Notes under the pieces: generated by a model | Told to the model about the DNA's origin: nothing | Databases searched by the model: none | The model's input: only the letters and a program-made list of their open reading frames with translations | Shown: piece by piece, positions 7,492 to 11,590 of the stretch | How the letters are laid out: every line of letters begins with the position of its first letter | Position numbering within the stretch: the stretch's first letter is position 1 | Source: Bacteroidales bacterium | GTDB taxonomy: Bacteria; Bacteroidota; Bacteroidia; Bacteroidales; JAAUTT01 | DNA length: 11,590 bases | Direction: 5' to 3' | Assembly (NCBI GenBank): GCA_025350365.1 | Contig: JANXXY010000289.1 | Span: 1-11,590, forward strand | Translations under genes and position numbers: made by a program

Positions 7492-7526
7492 AAGCCGCCT
7501 AAATCGTGAGATTTAGGCGGCTTTTT
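7492..7526 (+). terminator. Intrinsic terminator of tRNA-Asp
   Basis: A perfect 14-bp stem (7492-7505 with 7510-7523, GC-rich around GCCGCC/GGCGGC), loop GTGA, and a run of T to 7526. This is a strong rho-independent terminator 24 bases past the tRNA. Confidence 0.9.
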
Positions 7527-7721
7527 CATTTTCCCCCACTAAAAGAATTTTAGAAAATTATCATCCCGAATGTGAGTAATAACTATGGCTGCAAAAACGA
7601 CATAACCTTAGCTCCAAAAATGCAGTCTTCAATAAACAATAAAACATATTGTGGTGAAACCAGGGTGTAAAGCATAAACAAGGTTTTATATACACAAATA
7701 CTTTATTCTTGATCTATGAGT

Positions 7722-7752
7722 TTTGAGTATCAATATAATAAACCTATATTTG
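7722..7752 (+). promoter_or_regulatory. Consensus promoter in the tRNA/transporter spacer
   Basis: TTTG at 7722-7725, a 19-base spacer and TATATTTG at 7745-7752 again match the Bacteroidetes consensus at every specified position, with the same spacing as the tRNA-Asp promoter. Transcription would start near 7759 and run into the small degenerate frame whose ATG is at 7805. No intact gene follows, so it may be a relic or may drive a small RNA. Confidence 0.65.
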
Positions 7753-7778
7753 CATAATAAACTTTACAGGTTTATTAT
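7735..7778. repeat. Three copies of ATAATAAAC around a promoter
   Basis: Direct copies lie at 7735-7743 and 7754-7762 and an inverted copy at 7770-7778. The first two flank the -7 box with 19-base periodicity. The second and third form a 9-bp hairpin with a 7-base loop at the predicted start site. With one more base, the first and third are a 10-bp inverted pair (7735-7744, 7769-7778). The arrangement is what an operator for a dimeric regulator could look like. Confidence 0.55.
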
Positions 7779-7804
7779 TACTTGTTTAGTTTATCATATT
7801 AATT

Positions 7805-8015
7805 ATGGATAAGTTAAATCAATATTTACAGGAAACACGGGTTTTAATTTTCAGATGAAATCAATCCCCCAACATATTTTGGGGAAACTGCCATTATATA
7901 TTATCGAAAGGCTATAGAGTCTGACCTTAAAATTTTAGCTAGGAGCTATATCCTACATTAAAATTTATTAAAAATTGATGTAAAGTTTAATTTGTCGGAG
8001 TGCAAAAATAAATAA
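7805..8015 (+). pseudogene. Degenerate small gene, one frameshift and one stop
   Basis: I do not recognise the family. An ATG at 7805 opens MDKLNQYLQETRVLI, which stops after 17 codons at 7856-7858. One frame over, 7848-7958 reads without a stop and looks protein-like (INPPTYFGETAII, then YYRKAIESDLKILARSYI). A TAA follows at 7959-7961, and the same frame then continues NLLKIDVKF to a TAA at 8013-8015. Adding one base near the TTTTAATTTT run (7842-7850) would join the first two parts into a product of about 50 residues, or about 70 if the TAA is also read through. The consensus promoter at 7722-7752 lies upstream at a natural distance. The alternative is chance open frame in AT-rich DNA; the amino-acid mix argues mildly against that. 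Confidence 0.35.
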
Positions 8016-8049
8016 TGAAAAATATTTTATGGATTAAACCACTAAATTA

Positions 8050-9588
8050 TTATAAATCGGTAATTGCTTTAAATTTTGGAACCAGCGCTTTCATAATTAA
8101 CCAGGCTCCTAAATAAGCCAAAGCACAATATGCAAAAACAATACCGTAGGCAATTGTCATTTCTGATTGGATAATTGTTGATTGTAAATCTTTTAACTGT
8201 TGAAATTGGTTTGGATCGATGGCTTGTAATTTCTCAGTTAGATTCTTGGAAAGGCTGCCCAGTTCCACATGATTCAGATTTATAATATCGCCATGTTTGT
8301 TAACGAGTTGAATGGAAGTGATTTTATCAACAAAATCTCCAAGATTCGAAGCTTTTGCCTCAACCCACCACTTTGCTAAACCTGCACTTCTGTAGGCATC
8401 AAATATCCATCCTGCCGATTTGTTTACTGCAATACCTCCAAATGCGCCCGCCATACCACCAATTCCAACAACTGAACCTACTAATTTTTTAGGAAACATA
8501 TCCGAAACAGTGGTGAATATATTGGCCGACCAGGCTTGATGCGCCGAAGTGCCTATACCAATAATCAGCACAGGTAGCCAAAAACTATATACCCCAAGAA
8601 ATTGGGCGCCTAATACTACCAGTGGAATCAATGCTATGGCAAACATGACTTTCATTCGGGCTGCATAGGGATCATGCCCTTTATTCATAAAATATATGGG
8701 AAACCAACCTCCGGTGATGCTTCCAACGGTCGACATGGTATAAAGCACCGCCAGAGGGAACGCAACCTGCATGCCCACCATACCATACTTAGCTTTGAGA
8801 TAGGCTGGTAACCAGAACAGGAAGAACCACCACACACCATCGGTCATAAATTTTCCTATGCTGAATGCCCAGGTTTGTTTATATTTTAAAAGTTGAAACC
8901 AGGATACTTTTTGAGTTTTATCACTAGTGGTATCATTTTGAATTTGAGCATCTTCATCGCTGTTGATAAATTCAAATTCCGCTTTTCCTAATTTCTTGCC
9001 TAAAATGGGTTTTTCATAAAGCCAAAACCAAAAGATAAGCCATAAAAATCCGATTCCTCCAATAATTAAAAATGCCCATTCCCATCCGAGATGATCGGCT
9101 ATCCAGGGCACTGTTATTGGGGCAATGATGGCACCTACGTTGGCGCCTGAATTAAAGATACCCGTGGCAAGCGCACGTTCTTTTTTAGGAAACCATTCGG
9201 CAATTGTTTTTATGGCTGCCGGAAAGTTGCCTGCTTCACCAAAACCTAGCACACCCCGGGCAAACATAAAGCCACCAGTTCCTTTGGCTAAAGCATGTAC
9301 TATTGCACCAACCGACCAAATAATTAGCGACCATGCATAACCCCATTTGGTTCCAATCCAATCGATTAACCGGCCGGCAAAAAGCATTGAAATAGCATAT
9401 ACAAACTGGAACACCGACACAATGTTAGCATAGTCAGAATCACTCCAGTTGAATTGTATTTCGAGTCGGTCTTTTAAAAGACTGAGTACCTGCCGATCCA
9501 GGTAATTCACGGTAGTTGCAAAAAACACCAGAGAACAAATTGTCCAGCGGTATTTTCCGATTGTTTCATTTACTTCATTTATTTTCAT
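8050..9588 (-). CDS. Major facilitator transporter, hexuronate (ExuT-like) type
   Basis: This inner-membrane proton-coupled symporter belongs to the anion:cation symporter branch of the major facilitator superfamily, which includes ExuT and GudP. The likely substrates are galacturonate, glucuronate or a related sugar acid. The family N-terminus RWTICSLVFFATTVNYLDRQ (14-33) is clear. The loop 2-3 motif GRLIDWIGTKWG lies at 72-83, followed by FGEAGNFPAAIKTIAEWFPKKER (116-138) and FNSGANVGAIIAPI (145-158). About twelve hydrophobic helices are visible, with a charged cytoplasmic loop at 191-230. The 512-residue length exceeds the usual 420-470 because of a hydrophilic insert of about 75 residues (400-477) before the last helix. 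The start is 30 bases after the full-length aldolase stop, so the two are probably cotranscribed. Substrate is inferred from the family and the kdgK/eda neighbours. Confidence 0.88.
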   Translation of the reverse strand: MKINEVNETIGKYRWTICSLVFFATTVNYLDRQVLSLLKDRLEIQFNWSDSDYANIVSVFQFVYAISMLFAGRLIDWIGTKWGYAWSLIIWSVGAIVHALAKGTGGFMFARGVLGFGEAGNFPAAIKTIAEWFPKKERALATGIFNSGANVGAIIAPITVPWIADHLGWEWAFLIIGGIGFLWLIFWFWLYEKPILGKKLGKAEFEFINSDEDAQIQNDTTSDKTQKVSWFQLLKYKQTWAFSIGKFMTDGVWWFFLFWLPAYLKAKYGMVGMQVAFPLAVLYTMSTVGSITGGWFPIYFMNKGHDPYAARMKVMFAIALIPLVVLGAQFLGVYSFWLPVLIIGIGTSAHQAWSANIFTTVSDMFPKKLVGSVVGIGGMAGAFGGIAVNKSAGWIFDAYRSAGLAKWWVEAKASNLGDFVDKITSIQLVNKHGDIINLNHVELGSLSKNLTEKLQAIDPNQFQQLKDLQSTIIQSEMTIAYGIVFAYCALAYLGAWLIMKALVPKFKAITDL

Positions 9589-9618
9589 TCAGTTAGCTTT
9601 ATTTTGTTTATGAAAATA

Positions 9619-10293
9619 TTATTGTTTTTTGTACTTCCTTATTATTTCGAGAGCCTTTTTACATTCTTCAGTTAGTTTTTGGAAATCACCTTTCTCAATA
9701 ATATCTTTAGTAATCAATTGAGATCCCACACCAACGCATGTTACACCGGCTTTAAACTAGGCTGCCAGGTTTTCTACCGAAGTGTCCACTCCTCCGGTTA
9801 GCATAACGCTCGACCATGGAAATGGGTTTTTTAGGGTCTCTACAAATTTTGGTCCTCCAACTTGCGTTCCAGGGAATATTTTAACTATCTCGGCTCCCAG
9901 TTCTTCTGCTTTCGAAATTTCAGTAACCGATCCACAACCCGGTGCCCATAGAATTTTACGACGGTTACATACTTTTGCCATATCTTCATTCAATACCGGT
10001 GATACAATGAAATTCGCTCCCAATTGAATGTATAAAGCCGCAGTACCCGGGTCCACTACCGAACCAATGCCAAGAATCATTTCAGGCAATTCTTTTGCTG
10101 CATATTTATTTAGATCGGCAAACACTTCGTGAGCAAAATCTCCGCGGTTTGTAAATTCAAAAACCCTTACACCTCCTTCATAACAAGCGTTCAATACTTT
10201 CTTACAAAGGTCAGTATCATTGTGGTAATACACAGGAATCATCCCTGTTTCAGCCATTTTTAATGCAACTTGTATTCTGGTAAAACGAGCCAT
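9619..10293 (-). pseudogene. eda: KDPG aldolase interrupted by in-frame TAG
   Basis: The enzyme would cleave 2-keto-3-deoxy-6-phosphogluconate to pyruvate and glyceraldehyde 3-phosphate (Entner-Doudoroff and hexuronate pathways) through a lysine Schiff base. Residues 1-178 show E46 and R50 in FEFTNR, the Schiff-base K138 in EIVKIFPG, and the phosphate-binding GGP (146-148) and TGG (166-168). Codon 179 is TAG (9757-9759). The frame then stays open for 45 more codons, starting FKAGVTCVGVGSQLI, to a TAA at 9619-9621. The full 224-codon frame has normal family length, and relatives have Trp at this site, so one TGG-to-TAG change explains it. Stopping at 179 removes the last barrel strand and the phosphate-binding Ser of GVGS, probably abolishing activity. 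If the base is a sequencing error or TAG is read through, this is an ordinary functional eda. It sits between kdgK and the transporter. Confidence 0.88.
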
Positions 10294-10365
10294 TTTGATT
10301 GGTTATTTTTGATTGCTGTTTTAAAATATGATCTACTCCAAAAAATGCAAAGGTCCTCTGGGACG

Positions 10366-10397
10366 CAAATATAAAATAGTCTACATAAAATATACAA
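10366..10397 (-). promoter_or_regulatory. Putative internal promoter ahead of eda
   Basis: On the minus strand, TTG (10395-10397) just after the kdgK stop, a 21-base spacer and TATATTTG (10366-10373) fit the Bacteroidetes consensus. Transcription would start near 10359, leaving a leader of about 65 bases. This would let eda and the transporter be made independently of kdgK. Confidence 0.5.
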
Positions 10398-11435
10398 TTA
10401 TCTCGAAACACGTCCGGAAGCATCACCACCCATAAGTTTTTCAACCTCCTCAACGGTTACCAGATTGAAATCTCCTGTAATTGTGTGCTTCAGACATGAG
10501 GCTGCCACAGCAAAATTCAATGCTTTCTGGTCATCGCCAACGTATGTTAACAAACCATAAATTAGTCCTCCCATAAATGAATCACCACCACCTACTCGGT
10601 CAACTATGTGAGTAATATTGTATTCAGGCGCCTGAATGAGTTCAGAGCCATTCCAGAGAACGCCCGACCATGTATTATGATTTGCGTTTACCGATCCGCG
10701 AAGGGTGACAATAATCCTTTTGGCAATGGGGAAACGGTTTACCAACTGACGACAAACTGACTCATAGGCAGAGGCTTTAACATGTCCTTTGGTTACATCA
10801 ACACCGTCAGGTTTAATTCCAAAAACCATTTCTGCATCTTCTTCATTTCCCAGAATTACGTCACAGCCTTCCACTAGTTCAGGCATTACCTCCGATGCTT
10901 TTTTTCCATATTTCCAAAGATTTTTCCGGAAATTAAGGTCGGTTGATACTGTAATGCCTTTTTTATTAGCTGCTTTTATTGCCTGAAGACAGACCTGTGC
11001 TGTATTTTCCGATATGGCGGGAGTAATTCCTGTCCAATGAAACCAGGTAACACCCTCAAATACCCTGTCCCAATCGATCATCCCTATTTCGATGGTTGAG
11101 ATGGATGAATTAGCCCTGTCATAAATAACTTTGCTGGATCGTGCCACAGCGCCCGTTTCGAGAAAGTAAATTCCCAGCCGTTCGCCTCCCCAAACTATAT
11201 GATTCGTGCCTACATTATATTTTCGCAATGCCATGATGCTGCTTTGTCCCAAATCATTTTTTGGTAAACGGGAAACAAATTCCACAGGAATTCCGTAATT
11301 AGCCAAAGAAACAGCTACATTCGCCTCTCCGCCGCCATAATTTATATCAAACTGTGTGGCTTGTGAAAAACGTTCATATTTTGGTATGCTTAATCGAAGC
11401 ATTATTTCTCCGAAGGATACTACTTTATTATTCAT
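10398..11435 (-). CDS. kdgK: 2-Keto-3-deoxygluconate kinase (PfkB family)
   Basis: This enzyme phosphorylates 2-keto-3-deoxygluconate with ATP to KDPG, the step before KDPG aldolase in hexuronate catabolism. The 345-residue protein has the PfkB/ribokinase layout. The N-terminal substrate motif is GGGEANVAVSLA (34-45), RLPKNDLG is at 56-63, the central STDLNFRKNLW is at 164-174, and the C-terminal signature DRVGGGDSFMGGL (279-291) has catalytic D285. FDINYGGGEANVA and DLNFRKNLW are what I associate with KDG kinases rather than fructokinases or ribokinases. The neighbouring KDPG aldolase gene and hexuronate-type transporter support this strongly. A 104-base gap with its own promoter-like site separates it from eda. 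A palindrome 66 bases upstream of the ATG suggests repression by a LacI-type regulator. The gene appears intact; substrate is inferred from context. Confidence 0.88.
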   Translation of the reverse strand: MNNKVVSFGEIMLRLSIPKYERFSQATQFDINYGGGEANVAVSLANYGIPVEFVSRLPKNDLGQSSIMALRKYNVGTNHIVWGGERLGIYFLETGAVARSSKVIYDRANSSISTIEIGMIDWDRVFEGVTWFHWTGITPAISENTAQVCLQAIKAANKKGITVSTDLNFRKNLWKYGKKASEVMPELVEGCDVILGNEEDAEMVFGIKPDGVDVTKGHVKASAYESVCRQLVNRFPIAKRIIVTLRGSVNANHNTWSGVLWNGSELIQAPEYNITHIVDRVGGGDSFMGGLIYGLLTYVGDDQKALNFAVAASCLKHTITGDFNLVTVEEVEKLMGGDASGRVSR

Positions 11436-11501
11436 CTGGTGTTAAAAGGATTTATTAAATTTTATAAATTAAATATAAATGATTTAATTCATAAATCAAC
11501 A

Positions 11502-11521
11502 TTGTGCCATCGATTGCACAA
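11502..11521. promoter_or_regulatory. LacI-type operator-like palindrome before kdgK
   Basis: TTGTGCCATCGATTGCACAA is a 20-bp palindrome with nine of ten symmetric pairs matching and a central CG, the usual form of LacI-family operators. It overlaps the putative -7 box and expected start site of the kdgK transcript. No regulator gene is in the window. Confidence 0.6.
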
Positions 11522-11552
11522 AGATTAAAAAAAAGTTGGTTAAAACCACAAA
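11519..11552 (-). promoter_or_regulatory. Putative promoter of the kdgK-eda-transporter cluster
   Basis: On the minus strand, TTTG (11549-11552), a 22-base spacer and AATCTTTG (11519-11526) give a match with one mismatch in the -7 box and slightly long spacing. The predicted start, near 11512, falls within the palindrome at 11502-11521, giving a leader of about 75 bases. Confidence 0.45.
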
Positions 11553-11590
11553 AAGATTTTAAAATGAATTAATAAAATGGAAATTTAAAA

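Larger units (their letters stand above)
7527..8049. other. Region without an intact gene, 523 bases
   Basis: This lies between the tRNA terminator and the end of the transporter gene. The first 190 bases show nothing I can interpret. From 7722 on it contains a consensus plus-strand promoter, three copies of ATAATAAAC around it, and a small degenerate reading frame at 7805-8015. No transporter terminator with a T-tract was found on the minus strand. Confidence 0.6.

Noticed and set aside
7866..7884. CCCCAA/TTGGGG hairpin as a terminator
   Set aside because: Only 6 bp with no following T-run.
7855..7917. Twenty-codon ORF starting MKSIPQHILG as a separate small gene
   Set aside because: The overlapping frame (INPPTYFGETAII) reads more like protein and extends further; the two cannot both be coding and this one ends without context.
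9125..9340. Plus-strand open frame antisense to the transporter gene
   Set aside because: It mirrors conserved transporter codons and is rich in Ala/Pro from antisense reading; no promoter or domain.
9757..9759. TAG as a reassigned or pyrrolysine codon in this organism
   Set aside because: nth, the ABC-F gene and rsmD all terminate naturally at TAG, and no pyrrolysine genes or methylamine genes are in the window.
10250..10453. Minus-strand open frame bridging kdgK and eda
   Set aside because: It overlaps two well-supported genes in another frame and has no recognisable sequence.
10789..10986. Plus-strand open frame antisense to kdgK
   Set aside because: Ser/Pro-rich shadow of a conserved kinase coding region.

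Overview
The window looks like chromosomal DNA from a Bacteroidetes bacterium, probably a Bacteroidales or Marinilabiliales relative. Three things support this: the base composition is AT-rich; there are promoter-like sites of the Bacteroidetes type (TTTG, about 19 bases, TAnnTTTG), two of them exact; and several gene families are typical of that phylum (DUF3822 next to rsmD, a Uup-like ABC-F protein, a DUF3999 protein). No CRISPR array, insertion sequence, phage gene or rRNA was seen.

Left part (1-7526), housekeeping. An endonuclease III gene (nth, minus strand) is divergent from an ABC-F ATPase gene (plus). The ABC-F gene overlaps end to end with a convergent gene for a DUF3999-type secreted, membrane-anchored protein (minus). 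Next comes a RecD/Dda-like helicase gene (minus), a 320-base divergent spacer, and a DUF3822 gene overlapping rsmD (plus). After rsmD come a 13-bp hairpin, a consensus promoter, tRNA-Asp(GUC) and a strong intrinsic terminator.

Middle (7527-8049). This stretch has no intact gene but is not featureless. It holds a consensus promoter embedded in three copies of a 9-mer, followed by what reads as a small broken gene with one frameshift and one in-frame stop.

Right part (8050-11590, all minus strand), a catabolic cluster for 2-keto-3-deoxygluconate (KDG), the common intermediate of hexuronate, pectin and alginate breakdown. KDG kinase (kdgK) makes KDPG, KDPG aldolase (eda) would split it to pyruvate and glyceraldehyde 3-phosphate, and an ExuT-like major facilitator would import the hexuronate. 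A 20-bp near-perfect palindrome with a central CG, resembling a LacI-family operator, overlaps a probable start site ahead of kdgK. The aldolase gene carries an in-frame TAG exactly where the family normally has tryptophan, and the remaining 45 codons after it are intact. It is therefore a very recent nonsense mutation, a sequencing error or a readthrough case.

Most of the window is ordinary core genome. The items most worth checking are the aldolase amber codon, the palindrome before kdgK, and the promoter/9-mer/broken-gene region at 7722-8015. I did not find evidence of a new defence or mobile system.
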